A stretch of 64,000 nt of DNA from Bradyrhizobium sp. 4 (GCF_023100905.1 NZ_CP064686.1:1364001-1428000); one strand, 5' to 3'. Shown: positions 8,723-17,824, numbered from the stretch's first letter. The notes: generated by a model from the sequence alone, not told the origin. Translations and numbers: made by a program.

Positions 8723-9949
8723 ATGGATCGGATCCCTTCGGGTAAAGGCTTGCCAGAGCCCAACACGAAATTGTCTCATCTCGGTCGCGCGCCGGCTGAA
8801 CACGCCGGGATGGTCAATGTGCCTGTCTATCGAGGTTCCACGATCGTTTCGGAAAGCCTCGAAGAGTGGGATAGGCGCAAGCAGAATCCAGTGACGAACT
8901 ACGGACGATTCGGCTCACCGCTGTCTCGCGCTCTCGAGGCTGCCATTTGTGAACTGGAAGGCGGGTATCGTTCGATCTTGTTCCCTTCTGGGCTCTCTGC
9001 GTGCTCCCACGCGCTTCTCGGGATCCTGAAGGCCGGGGATCATGTTTTGATCTGCGATAACGTCTATGAACCGGTCAGGATATTCGCGAACGAGGTTCTA
9101 ACTAGATTTAAGGTCAAAGTGGAGTACTTCCATCCCACACAACCTTCGGATCTACTCGCGAAGATTGGAGCAAAAACGCGAGCTGTGTACCTGGAGTCCC
9201 CGGGGTCACTGACGTTTGAGGTACAGGATCTTCCCGCGCTGTGCGCGATCGCGCATCATTCGGGTGCGCTCGTGCTCATGGACAACACTTGGGCGACGCC
9301 GCTCTATTTCAAACCCTTTCTCCATGGCGTCGACATTTCGATCCATGCCGCGACCAAGTATATCGTTGGTCATTCCGACGCCCTTCTGGGCATTGCTACT
9401 GCTAACAAGGAAGCGTGGCCGCTCCTGCAGCCAAGCGCTCATCATTTCGGGGAGATCGCTGGGCCAGATGACATCTATTTAGCTCTTCGTGGACTGCGGA
9501 CACTAGCCGTTCGCATGAGGCAGCATTGCGAAAATGGCATCAAGCTGGCTCAAAGCCTGGAAGACCACCCGGCAGTGGGCCGGGTTCTACACCCTGCGCT
9601 CCCAAACGATCCCGGCCACAATATTTGGAAGCGGGATTTCTTGGGTGCAAGTGGCCTGTTCGGCGTCGTTCTGAAGGCTATGCCCAAGGCCCAGCTTTCG
9701 GTTTTCTTCCAGAAACTGCGCCTTTTTGGAATCGGATTGTCGTGGGGTGGGTACGAAAGCCTTGCGCTGCCTGTCGATGATCCTCCACGAACGGAAGCTA
9801 AGGTTTCATTTGATGGACCGTTGATTCGTATTCACGCCGGCATCGAGAGGCCGAGTGATCTCATTGCGGACATGCATCAGGCGCTGCAAGCCGCCTGCGA
9901 ACACTCCGTGAGCGACGCTGCTTACCAGGATGAGAGCAGAGACGGGTGA
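8723..9949 (+). CDS. metC: Cystathionine beta-lyase (MetC-type)
   Basis: A 408-residue PLP enzyme of the Cys/Met metabolism family, which cleaves cystathionine to homocysteine, pyruvate and ammonia. Visible blocks: the YRGSTI and NYGRFGSPLS substrate/cofactor region, SGLSACSHALLGILKAGDHV, the aspartate of LVLMDNTWATPLYF, and the Schiff-base lysine in HAATKYIVGHSD. GISWGGYES-like sequence (GLSWGGYESL) marks the C-terminal domain. The ATG at 8723 has AGGAGA 5 nt upstream; the frame is open further 5' but without similarity. It stands alone, followed by about 800 bp without genes. Specificity toward cystathionine rather than a related thioether is family inference. Confidence 0.85.
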   Translation: MDRIPSGKGLPEPNTKLSHLGRAPAEHAGMVNVPVYRGSTIVSESLEEWDRRKQNPVTNYGRFGSPLSRALEAAICELEGGYRSILFPSGLSACSHALLGILKAGDHVLICDNVYEPVRIFANEVLTRFKVKVEYFHPTQPSDLLAKIGAKTRAVYLESPGSLTFEVQDLPALCAIAHHSGALVLMDNTWATPLYFKPFLHGVDISIHAATKYIVGHSDALLGIATANKEAWPLLQPSAHHFGEIAGPDDIYLALRGLRTLAVRMRQHCENGIKLAQSLEDHPAVGRVLHPALPNDPGHNIWKRDFLGASGLFGVVLKAMPKAQLSVFFQKLRLFGIGLSWGGYESLALPVDDPPRTEAKVSFDGPLIRIHAGIERPSDLIADMHQALQAACEHSVSDAAYQDESRDG

Positions 9950-10755
9950 TTTCAAGGGCAGTATTGATGGTGCGAGGAGGCCGATAAGAGCGACGCTTGG
10001 GGGGCGCTATCGCAACCATGCGTAAGGCTTCTGTCGGTCAATGTGCGTGAGCACAACGCCCATGTGTGCGGTCGGTTGGATCTCATTTAAGCTGCAGGCC
10101 ATTGCCGTATTCGGATGATTCGCTTGCCCAAACATGTCCGGGTGCTTTTCAACACGAGCGCTTGGCAATAGGCGACCGCGCAACCGGGAATCTCCGGCTT
10201 TCCGTTCGGTTACGGCGCGACCGCAAACGGGTATATCGCAGCGGATGCATGCCATTTCTGCGTCTAATTGCCTCTGTGCCCTATGACGCGGGCGCCGGGT
10301 CTACTAGCTCGGCTGGCCCCCGGAGCAGAGGCGCGGAGGCTGACCCAAGGCGTAAACGATCGTTCGCGTACTTGCCGATGCGACATACATTCTTCAGCTA
10401 GCACCAACAAGGTTGTCTCTCTTGCGACGAATGTCCGAATTGTAGCAGTGAACGTGGCGCCCAGTTCTCCAACACTCCTGCTTGCGGCAGTGCTCCTGCC
10501 GCCTCAGCTGGGACGACATTTGCTGGACGCTTCAGGTCCGCCTCCTCCGGAAGAGGCGCATGCACAATGTTCTCTATCGAGCAGCTACCCGATCTCAGCC
10601 AACTCGATTGCAGCTCGTGACGAGAAGTATGACTGTCGCGTTCGGTCGAGCACTTCGAAGCAAGATGAGGCCGAAGTGGGGCAGGGCCCTGCCCAAATCG
10701 ATCCACTCAAAAGACGCAGCACCGGATTGCCTAAGTCGGTGGCGGGAGGCACCAA
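9950..10755. other. Intergenic, no supported gene
   Basis: About 800 bp between metC and the luxR-type gene. The open frames here have no protein-like pattern, and no luxI-type synthase or its remnants was found. It must contain the luxR promoter, but no convincing lux-box palindrome was recognised by eye. Confidence 0.45.
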
Positions 10756-11478
10756 ATGGACCTATTTTGCTTCATCGAATGCGCAAAACAGAGTCGATCT
10801 CCCGAGGTGTTGTTCGATCTGCTTGTGAGCTGCTCGAGCGAACAGGGCTTCAGTCAAGTCGCTTACGGGGCGCTGACGGGCGCGGAGCCGACCCGCCGGC
10901 CAGAGTATCTGCCAGCCGTCGTGACGGTGAACTTTCCTTCCGCGTGGCGCGAGCGCTATGCTGAACGCCGATACAATGCCATCGATCCTGTGGTTCGGTA
11001 CGACGATGCAGTCGGCGCCGTTTCTATGGGATCAACTCGCTCACAAGATCAATTGCAACCCGGCGGAGTGCGTGTGTTGAACGAGGCCAAAGAGGCGGGT
11101 CTGAAGCACGGCGTAACCGTACCACTGTTCGGACCATTTGGACGGCTATGCGTCGTATCCTTTGCATCCAGGTTCGACGATGTCGACCCTCAGTATCGCC
11201 TCAGTCGTCTCAACGCATTGGCTTGGCAGTTTCATCATGCATTTACAGAAATCGCGCCCTCATCGGAGGGCAAATGCCATATGAAAGTGGCCCTATCCGA
11301 ACGAGAAAAGGATTGCCTCCGCTGGGTGGAAGAGGGGAAATCATCCTGGGAAATCGGAGTGATCCTGAGAGTCAGCGAGAATACGGTGAACTTTCACCTG
11401 AAGAACGCGATGCGAAAGCTAGAGACGAACAGCCGTACCCATTGCCTTGCCAAGGCGATTCGCCCCGGTCTAATCTGA
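10756..11478 (+). CDS. LuxR-family regulator, orphan
   Basis: A 240-residue protein with an N-terminal autoinducer-binding domain (residues ~20-160; W-Y-D-P pattern in AWRERYAERRYNAIDPVVRY, as in acyl-homoserine-lactone binders) and a C-terminal LuxR helix-turn-helix (LSEREKDCLRWVEEGKSSWE then ILRVSENTVNFHLKNAMRKL). Such proteins bind DNA as dimers when bound to a signal. There is no luxI-type gene nearby, so it is a solo within this window; it may sense the strain's own or a foreign or plant signal. The start with MDLF was chosen as the first ATG giving the usual domain length. Confidence 0.85.
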   Translation: MDLFCFIECAKQSRSPEVLFDLLVSCSSEQGFSQVAYGALTGAEPTRRPEYLPAVVTVNFPSAWRERYAERRYNAIDPVVRYDDAVGAVSMGSTRSQDQLQPGGVRVLNEAKEAGLKHGVTVPLFGPFGRLCVVSFASRFDDVDPQYRLSRLNALAWQFHHAFTEIAPSSEGKCHMKVALSEREKDCLRWVEEGKSSWEIGVILRVSENTVNFHLKNAMRKLETNSRTHCLAKAIRPGLI

Positions 11479-11900
11479 CGTTTCGGCGCCGCTGCCCCGT
11501 ACCGACCTATGTCGAAGTCACGAGCGATCGATCTGACCAGCGTGGCAACATGACAGCGAGGACACGTTCAGCCCAAGGTGCAGAAGATGCTGTCGCCGCG
11601 AATAGCTGACACGCCTGTCGTCTCGTCGTCTTCGGGGGCATAGATACGTATCCCGCCGAGGGTTGGTCGAGTTTTCGAGGCGGGAGAGGTTCGTACGATC
11701 GCCTAAATCCGACGTGGACTGGCCATGACGGTAGACCATTCGGCGCATCGATGACGCGCGTGCGATCACAGTGATCTTCGCAAGCGTGCTTGGTTGTGGA
11801 TGCCGATACCCATCAATATGGGAGCGGTTTTTGGGCCTGGATTGCGGCCAGCTAGTCGCCTGGGATAACGGTATTGCTTGATGCAGCAAGCCTGCCCTTG
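11479..11900. other. Intergenic between converging genes
   Basis: Lies between the 3' ends of the luxR-type gene (rightward) and the porin gene (leftward). No protein-like frame was recognised. The porin terminator marks its right edge. Confidence 0.5.
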
Positions 11901-11932
11901 CAAAAACAAGCCCCGGCCATGGGCCGGGGCTT
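11901..11932 (-). terminator. Rho-independent terminator of porin gene
   Basis: On the minus strand AAGCCCCGGCC, a 3-nt loop, then GGCCGGGGCTT, a perfect 11-bp GC-rich stem, followed by TGTTTTTG. It lies 25 nt past the stop of the outer-membrane protein gene, the expected place. Confidence 0.85.
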
Positions 11933-11956
11933 TCGATTCTTCGTTCGTACTGCTGA

Positions 11957-12694
11957 TCAATATTTCAGAAGAAACGGGCCGCCGAACTTATAATTGAGCC
12001 GGGCAGTCAGAAGATCGAAATCCTGGTGGACGCGATCGGTTCCGCCTGCGGGCGCGGAGAAGTGCACCGCTCCGGGCTGCATGAATAGGTGGTCGTACTC
12101 GAGGCTGACCGACCAGCTCGGCGCGAAACCGTACTCAATCCCAGCTCCCAGCGCACCACCCCAAAGAATGTGGTCGCTCTTCCCAAGCTGCGCGCCCGTG
12201 AGGGTCGAGCTAATCTGATAGGTATTGCTCGTCACTGCGGCACCACCTTTGGCGTAAAATAATACGTTGTCTACGGCATAACCGATCTGCCCTGTTATCA
12301 GGCCGAACGCATCAATCTTGGTCTGGTTGATATCCGCAAACGCGACGCTGTCATTCGAGCCGGTCAAACCAGCCCAGTTCCCCTGGCCTTCAACACCAAG
12401 CACGATCTGGCCCGTCTGCCTTCGATACCCGATCTGGCCACCCACAGTACCGCCGGTCGCATCATGGCAGCCCTCAGGTGTGCCGCCATTGAAGTCCCAG
12501 CAATTCGCGCTTGAGCCCAAGCCGCCGTTCAAGCCGACGTAGTAGCCGCTCCAGTCATAGATCATAGCCGCAACAAGCTGCGGAGCTTTGCCATAGAGAG
12601 GCTGGACGGGCTGCGCAGCCAGATCCGCGCCGAATGCGGGCGCAATCGCGCCGAGCGCCACAATGCTTGCAGTCGCGAGCAACAAGTTCTTCAT
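11957..12694 (-). CDS. Outer-membrane beta-barrel protein, Omp25/RopB type
   Basis: A 245-residue protein with a typical signal peptide (MKNLLLATASIVALGAIAPAFGADL, cut after AFG). The mature part opens with YDWSGYYVGLNGG, the hallmark of the Omp25/Omp31-like eight-stranded barrel family of Rhizobiales, and ends ARLNYKFGGPFLLKY with a terminal aromatic residue as outer-membrane barrels require. Family members are abundant envelope proteins. The ATG at 12694 gives a proper signal peptide; GTG/ATG codons 4 codons upstream are possible. It has its own terminator and is probably monocistronic. Confidence 0.85.
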   Translation of the reverse strand: MKNLLLATASIVALGAIAPAFGADLAAQPVQPLYGKAPQLVAAMIYDWSGYYVGLNGGLGSSANCWDFNGGTPEGCHDATGGTVGGQIGYRRQTGQIVLGVEGQGNWAGLTGSNDSVAFADINQTKIDAFGLITGQIGYAVDNVLFYAKGGAAVTSNTYQISSTLTGAQLGKSDHILWGGALGAGIEYGFAPSWSVSLEYDHLFMQPGAVHFSAPAGGTDRVHQDFDLLTARLNYKFGGPFLLKY

Positions 12695-12901
12695 TTCTAC
12701 TCTCATGTCTTGAGTGCCCCGAGCCTCGCGCGTCTTAACAACATCCGCACGGATAGCTGTAGCTGCACCGCAACATTTCGTCGGAAAGGAATGCTTGAAC
12801 CGAACCCTGCGTCAGGTTGCGGCGTTGCGGATCACGCTTCCCAATGCTCTTTCGCGTGCGAACCAGATTGCGTCGCGTCGGCGAAAAGCGAGCTGCTGAT
12901 C

Positions 12902-13216
12902 TCAGCGGATGAAGCGCACCGCAACCCACACGAGGCCCAGCCACACCGCAACCGAAAAGAGCAAAGCGCCTTGCAACGCCCTTGCTCTTATCCTGTGACG
13001 CCACCGAAGGAGCTGCGATGAGCAACCGGTGAAGCGCCGACCCCGTATAACAGATATCACGTCATCGTAATCTGCGAACCGGAAGTGAGAGCGATGCTTT
13101 CGAATATACGCCAGCCGCTCAGTGGGTGAGAGGCACTGCGCCCACACTTCCGATGCCTCATGATCAAAACACGCGCTATTCTCCAGGACCTCGGCGAGGC
13201 GCTCGTCAGGTTTCAT
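12902..13216 (-). CDS. Hypothetical tail-anchored membrane protein
   Basis: A 104-residue protein: a soluble N-terminal region with two cysteines (ENSACFDHEASEVWAQCL), a basic stretch, and one C-terminal membrane helix (LLFSVAVWLGLVWVAVRFI) ending almost at the stop, so tail-anchored topology is likely. It is upstream of the porin gene on the same strand, ~200 bp away. Family not recognised. Confidence 0.45.
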   Translation of the reverse strand: MKPDERLAEVLENSACFDHEASEVWAQCLSPTERLAYIRKHRSHFRFADYDDVISVIRGRRFTGCSSQLLRWRHRIRARALQGALLFSVAVWLGLVWVAVRFIR

Positions 13217-13844
13217 GATGCATCCGCTGTAGTGACTATCGCGGATCGAGTTCTAGGAGGAGAGCCTAACCTTGGAAACCTCTCGGTTTAGGTAGGCGAG
13301 TTGAGAGATTTCAATTCGGCGGTCAATGCGGCGCTGATCCTGCGCGAGATGAAATTCGAAGTCGTGCGGTGGCTCTGGATCAGCCTTCTGGCCCAGTGCA
13401 GATGGACACGGGCATTGAACCGGCGTAGATGCCGCAGGAGAGTGAAAGGTGCTCCTTGTCGATGGTGTGCACTAGCGCTTGTTAGAATTCGGTCCGGCAA
13501 TGGCTTCCGCGCATGCTAAGATCACACAAACGTGCGTTGCAAGGTCCAGGGCCGGTCGCGAATACACGGCTGCCGATCCGATCATCCGTGAACGGCCGGC
13601 TCGCCGTCGTCACCGTCAGTGTCTCGGGTCAAATCGGCCAGCAGTCGTACCTTGCACCGCGCTGTTGGGACTGACTGCACGCGCGTGCCCTCCACGCCGC
13701 CTCCCGATTTTGTGCTCGACGAACTGACGGCGCCCGGCGTTCGCCCTCTTGTGGCAGATCGGCAGTTCCTTGCTTGAGCAAGGCCGAATGCCGCATTAGG
13801 AACCACGGCGTGCGGGAACTCGGAGCGGCGGCGGAGCAGAACTG
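13217..13844. other. Intergenic, no supported gene
   Basis: No recognisable coding. It flanks the nodC relic on its 3' side; nodC-like sequence could not be followed into it. Confidence 0.4.
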
Positions 13845-13990
13845 CCGGAAGCCCTGGCTTGCGAGAGACCTCAGGCAGGCGGCAAGCGCACGCCGGTCCC
13901 TCGTTGAAGCAGGGCACGACGACATCCACGCTGGGCAAAGCACCGGTCTTGACCGGGTCGTACGGCGGCAGTGAGGCGCCGATCGCTGGA
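13845..13990 (-). pseudogene. nodC: Relic of a second nodC
   Basis: On the minus strand the bases match the 5' part of the intact nodC (about 26178-26305) with only scattered differences; I count 7 mismatches in a run of about 79 bases by eye. The translation gives ASLPPYDPVKTGALPSVDVV then VPCFNE, against ASLPPYDSVDAGALPSVDII in intact NodC. A frameshift follows at the next codons (sense resumes as LAACLRSLASQ). Only ~45 codons survive. The relic lies about 100 bp from the left end of an IS3 element, which suggests loss by IS-associated rearrangement. Confidence 0.8.
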
Positions 13991-14133
13991 GCGGGTCCTG
14001 CATCAACGCGTCTTGGGATGAGCGCTGCAGATACCAACTTCGTTAAAGGGATCCTCAGCGCGGCGCGGAGAGCTGGTCCCGGTTGTCTGAACAGAATCTC
14101 CGCGTCGATAAGTGGAGGCTCTGCCGGGGTTAG

Positions 14134-14961
14134 TTAGGCCGCCATGCGGATTGGCAGCGGGTTGAAGTAGGCTTGATCCGGTGTGCCGCCGTCAAGGCTC
14201 GAGTGAGGACGTCGGCTATTGTAAAAGTCGAGGTATCGGCCGATCGAGGCGCGGGCATCGGACACGCTGTCGTAGGCCCGCAAGTAAACCTCCTCGTATT
14301 TGACGCTGCGCCACAGTCGCTCGACGAACACGTTGTCCCGCCAAGCTCCTTTACCGTCCATGCTGATGGCGATGCCGTTGGTGGCGAGCGCGCCGGTGAA
14401 GGCCGAGCCGGTGAACTGCGAGCCCTGATCCGTGTTGAAGATTTCAGGCCTGCCGTGACGCGCCAAAGCGTCCTCCAGTGTCTCGACGCAGAACGCCGCC
14501 TCCATCGTGATCGAGAGCCGCCACGACAGAACCCGGCGGGTCGCCCAGTCCAGCACGACAGCGAGATACACGAAGCCGCGCGCCATCGGGATGTAGGTGA
14601 TATCCATTGCCCAGACCTGGTTCGGGCGCGTGATCTCCACGCCGCGCAGCAGATACGGATAGATCTTGTGCCCGGGCTCAGGTTTGGTGGTGCGCGGACG
14701 ACGGTACAGCGCCTCTATCCCCATCCGCCGCATGAGCGTTTTGACATGCCGGCGGCCGACCTTGCACCCCTCGGCAGCCAGCAGGCCTCGCAACATTCGC
14801 GAACCGGCGAAAGGAAACTCCAGATGTAGCCGATCAAGCTGTCGCATTGTCGCGAGATCGTCGGGCGGCACTGGGCGCGGCAGATAATAGACGCTGCTAC
14901 GGCTGATCTTCAAAACTTCCGCCTGCCTGGTGATCGACAGATCGTGCTCACGGTCGATCAT
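14134..14961 (-). CDS. IS3 transposase OrfB (DDE integrase core)
   Basis: A 275-residue protein with an N-terminal DNA-binding/HTH_21-like part (LKISRSSVYYL; LHLEFPFAGSRMLRGLLA) and an rve integrase core. The catalytic triad is present: D in WAMDITYIPM, D in IFNTDQGSQF, E in DNVFVERLWRSVKYEE. Its ATG overlaps the orfA stop as ATGA; a T-rich run in the overlapping region (complement of 15005-15010) could also support the frameshift that makes the OrfAB fusion transposase in this family. It looks intact. Confidence 0.9.
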   Translation of the reverse strand: MIDREHDLSITRQAEVLKISRSSVYYLPRPVPPDDLATMRQLDRLHLEFPFAGSRMLRGLLAAEGCKVGRRHVKTLMRRMGIEALYRRPRTTKPEPGHKIYPYLLRGVEITRPNQVWAMDITYIPMARGFVYLAVVLDWATRRVLSWRLSITMEAAFCVETLEDALARHGRPEIFNTDQGSQFTGSAFTGALATNGIAISMDGKGAWRDNVFVERLWRSVKYEEVYLRAYDSVSDARASIGRYLDFYNSRRPHSSLDGGTPDQAYFNPLPIRMAA

Positions 14962-15266
14962 CGCTTTGCGCTCAGCAATCCCGCCTTGGTGAGCGCTCCT
15001 TCTAAAAAATCGTTCTCCAGCGTCAGTTCTCCGATCTTGGCGTGCAGCGACTTCACGTCGATCGCAGGCACGGCGGGCGCGGCGCCGCCAGGTCCAAAAA
15101 CTCCGGAAGCTCCACCCTCCAGCTGGGCTTTCCATGCCGTAATCTGATTGGGGTGAACGTCAAAGTGCTCGGCCAGTTGAGCTATCGTTCGGTCGCCCTT
15201 GACAGCGGCCAGCGCCACCTTCGCCTTGAAAGCCGGTGTGTGGTTCCGGCGTGCGCGTCTCGTCAT
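14958..15266 (-). CDS. IS3 transposase OrfA
   Basis: A 102-residue protein with the transposase HTH (HTPAFKAKVALAAVKGDR, then IAQLAEHFDVHPNQITAWK) and a C-terminal leucine-zipper-like helix (KIGELTLENDFLEGAL). OrfA binds the element ends. I chose MTRRARRNH (15266) as start; GTG/ATG 8 codons earlier is possible. It is directly upstream of, and overlaps, orfB. Confidence 0.88.
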   Translation of the reverse strand: MTRRARRNHTPAFKAKVALAAVKGDRTIAQLAEHFDVHPNQITAWKAQLEGGASGVFGPGGAAPAVPAIDVKSLHAKIGELTLENDFLEGALTKAGLLSAKR

Positions 15267-15334
15267 CGTCTCTCCTGATTCGCGGGCCAATCTTGCCCGC
15301 CGTCAGGCAGAAACTCCACTTATCGCCCTGTTCA

Positions 15335-15635
15335 GATTTCCGGAGCCGGCTCTCGGTTCACTGGTCATGAACATCTTCATTGCAAATTCGAGCGACCGGT
15401 ATGCTCGATCGCGGGCCGCCTGCGGCAAATCAGGAGTTGCGTCAATCGCAGCGCGCGCGTCGCTCATAATCTTATCTTTTGCGGAAAGAAGCTTTGCATC
15501 TAGGATTACATGAAGCGTCTCTCGAACTTCAGGTGAGATCGCGCTATCGCCATCAATCAATTCTCGAAACTTCCAAAATATACGCTCGACTGCTACCGTC
15601 GACCCGAGAACTGACATTAGCCTTGGTGACATCAT
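15335..15635 (-). pseudogene. Hypothetical gene cut by the IS3
   Basis: A well-formed N-terminal portion from tandem ATGs near 15635-15632 (ribosome site GAAGGAG just upstream): VERIFWKFRELIDGDSAIS, then ETLHVILDAKLLSAKDKIMS and SLEFAMKMFMTSEPRAGSG, all helical. The frame then enters the IS3 right end at 15334, replacing the native C-terminus. No family recognised. Bases left of the IS could hold the missing tail, but the frame could not be proven. Confidence 0.5.
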
Positions 15636-15756
15636 TGGCCATCTCCTTCTCCAGCCTGAATCTCGGACTATCCCAGCGAAATTAGACCTGTCCGCGTCTC
15701 GCACCGGCGCGCGAGGCAACCCTGAACAGGCGAATGACTGGGATACATGTCGGCTG

Positions 15757-16075
15757 CTACACCCCGGCCCGCGTGAGACGGACGTTCAAGATATGCTCAG
15801 CGTAACTCGCAAGGTGCGATTTGCGAGCAAGGCACTTCTCTTTCCTGCGCTCCAAGCCGTAACTCGGTAGCGTGCGGTGGCTCACGTGCAAAACGGAGGG
15901 TATGCGCCGCTTCCCATTTGCCACAATACATGCAGCGGCATCGGAGTTGGACTTCTGCCACGCGCGCGTATTGTGATTGCCTGGGTGGATCGACATCGAG
16001 CCTGCCGATCCCGCGACGGTGTGTTGGTCGTGCGCCACGTTGACCTCGATCATCTCTTGATTCTCCATTGGTCAT
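15757..16075 (-). other. Two overlapping open frames, undecided
   Basis: Two minus frames are open here: one of 103 aa starting MENQEMIEVNVAHDQHTVAG and one of 92 aa whose second half has a CxCMYCGKWE cysteine pattern and a GAQEREVPCSQIAPCELR tail. They cannot both be major genes, and I could not decide between them. Neither belongs to a family I know. Confidence 0.25.
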
Positions 16076-16189
16076 CGGGTCGAGCGCAGAAAGGGGGCGA
16101 CTTAAACGCGCAGATCATTTTCACGTGCTGGATTCCGTATCTCGGATTGGTTCGTTTCGGCTACCATAACTGTCCTCGCCACTGCACGG

Positions 16190-16492
16190 CTATGCTGTGC
16201 AAACCGTGCATTTCACCCACCAGCGGCCACCGCGCTTCTCCGCGCGCAGCTTGCCGCGGCGGATCCGAGAGAGCACCCCTTCGGGGCTTATGTGGTTCAT
16301 CGCTGCGTATCGCTGAACAGTGAGGTAGTCCTCATGCAGAGGCGGAGGGGTGCTAATTCCGTGCGCAGCCAGCAGAATGCGCAGCGAAGCCAACTCCGCC
16401 AGCACGATCTCGAGCTTACGCGCGATCTCGTCCATCTGGTCGAAGCGCTGCCGGGGCCGCGTCACGACAGGCCCGCCCGTGCGATAAGCCAC
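16190..16492 (-). CDS. Small excisionase/MerR-like HTH protein
   Basis: A 100-residue protein (GTG start, or ATG at 16435 giving 81 aa). The C-terminal part LTVQRYAAMNHISPEGVLSR, then IRRGKLRAEKRGGRWWV resembles the HTH_17/excisionase winged-helix fold (helix-turn-helix followed by K-A-x-K-x-G-G-R-W-x-V). The N-terminal half is a leucine-rich helix. Likely DNA-binding, possibly a relic of a mobile element's directionality factor. No integrase gene is next to it. Confidence 0.55.
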   Translation of the reverse strand: MAYRTGGPVVTRPRQRFDQMDEIARKLEIVLAELASLRILLAAHGISTPPPLHEDYLTVQRYAAMNHISPEGVLSRIRRGKLRAEKRGGRWWVKCTVCTA

Positions 16493-16795
16493 ATCCTGGA
16501 TTCGTGTGAAATGCGATCGACGAACTGGCGCGCCAAAGCGGGATGAGCGTGAGCCAACTCACCTGGCCAAGCAAACCACTGCGCGGGCAATATCAACACA
16601 TGCAAAATGGGAGACGCGGCATTTATTGCCCTCGAGACTACACCTTGGTGATGTAGTCGAAAGAATCTCATGCGCGTAAGAGCCACTTGAGCCATAAGAG
16701 CGGCCTGACAAATGCATCCGGCTGCGGTGCTCATGGGCCTCGGTGTTGCCATTTATTGCATGGTCAAGGGCGAACTGCTTGGAATCGGCTCACCA
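16493..16795. other. Short intergenic stretch
   Basis: A minus-strand frame (16462-16752) is open but overlaps the HTH gene start and has no family resemblance. No signal recognised. Confidence 0.35.
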
Positions 16796-17824
16796 TCAGT
16801 GCTCCGCCGCCATGAGCTCGGAGTGAATCGCAGTTGCTGTGTTGAGGCAGGCATCCAGTGACAGAGATCCAAAGGCGAGCTGACAAAGGAGATAGTTGGC
16901 GCCTGCCTCTTCCACGTGATCGAGAAGAGTTTGGCGCACCGAAGCGCGGGATCCGACAACGCACAGTTCACTCTCAATTGCGGCATCCAAGGTTAGGGGC
17001 AGGTTGGATGGAGGCGGGATGTCATTGAGGTCGTACAAGAACTTAAAGCTCTTGAGCCAGGTTTCGTAGGCTGGCGCGGCGAGGGAGCGGGCGGCTGCTT
17101 CAGAGCTGGCAATTACGACCATGCGGAGTAATGCGAGAAATGGTGCTGAACCGTTGGTGTCATACTTCGCGTTTCCATGAGCGCGATAGCGATCTGTTAC
17201 TTTGCGAACGGCAGAAGAGGGTCCCATGCACGCCAGATTAGCGCCATTCGCCGCCGCCCAATGCGCGGACTCTGGCCGATTTGTAGCAATCCATGTCGGG
17301 GGACAAGGACGCTGGTGAGGTGAAAGCGTCAAAGGAACGTCGCTCAGCGCAAAATGTTGCCCTTTGTACGAGAGCGGGCCGCCATTCATCGCGTTAACGA
17401 AGATTTGGGAAGCTTCCTCGTAACGGCTAGAGGCAACATCGGCTCCAACCCCAAAATAGCTCAGTTCGATCGGGAGGGAGCCGCGACCAAGGCCGACCTC
17501 GACTCTGCCGCTGCTCAGGTGATCCAACATGCAGATCTCCTCGAATGCCCGCAACGGGTGGTAGAGGTTGAGCAGCATGACCAACGGACCAACGCGAAGT
17601 CGCCGTGTGCGTTGTATGACGCTTGACAGAAACAAGTTCGGCGATGGACCGCGTCCATGGGGGGTGCAATGATGCTCTGCCAGATGATAGGCATAGAAAC
17701 CGAGCCGGTCGTAGGCCTCCACCAGCGCGAGGCGGTCCGCGTATTGCCTGGCGATATCGGGACCGTCCTCGTCAAGATGATCAAAAATGCCGCAGGTCAG
17801 GTTTGAGGGAAGAACGTTTCTCAC
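16796..17824 (-). CDS. Luciferase-like FMN-dependent monooxygenase
   Basis: A 342-residue protein of the bacterial luciferase-like superfamily, which oxidises small organic substrates with reduced flavin and O2. Signature stretches: GIFDHLDEDG, AYHLAEHHCTPHGRGPSPNL, TRRLRVGPLVMLLNLYHPLR, the EEICMLDHLSSGRVEVGLGRG block, and PPTWIATNRPESAHWAA. Start is GTG at 17824 with AGGAGA 9 nt before it. It lies 209 bp downstream of a HisC-type aminotransferase on the same strand; together they could modify an amino acid or a specialised metabolite, but no substrate can be read from sequence. Confidence 0.8.
   Translation of the reverse strand: MRNVLPSNLTCGIFDHLDEDGPDIARQYADRLALVEAYDRLGFYAYHLAEHHCTPHGRGPSPNLFLSSVIQRTRRLRVGPLVMLLNLYHPLRAFEEICMLDHLSSGRVEVGLGRGSLPIELSYFGVGADVASSRYEEASQIFVNAMNGGPLSYKGQHFALSDVPLTLSPHQRPCPPTWIATNRPESAHWAAANGANLACMGPSSAVRKVTDRYRAHGNAKYDTNGSAPFLALLRMVVIASSEAAARSLAAPAYETWLKSFKFLYDLNDIPPPSNLPLTLDAAIESELCVVGSRASVRQTLLDHVEEAGANYLLCQLAFGSLSLDACLNTATAIHSELMAAEH

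Larger units (their letters stand above)
14088..15334 (-). mobile_element. Intact IS3-family insertion sequence
   Basis: Carries orfA and orfB in the IS3 arrangement. Both ends read inward TGAACAG and, slightly inside, CGATAAGTGGAG (14106-14117 and complement at 15314-15325), then CTCTGCC/TTCTGCC. The ends are imperfect, with 11 versus 2 bases between the two repeat blocks. No clear target duplication was seen, so the exact borders are approximate. It separates the nodC relic from the truncated gene at 15335-15635. Confidence 0.75.

Noticed and set aside
10268..10828. 186-aa plus-strand frame upstream of luxR
   Set aside because: Overlaps the luxR start and has no protein-like segments or ribosome site.
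16462..16752. 96-aa minus-strand frame before the HTH gene
   Set aside because: Overlaps the HTH gene and shows no ribosome site or family pattern, although part of it looks protein-like.
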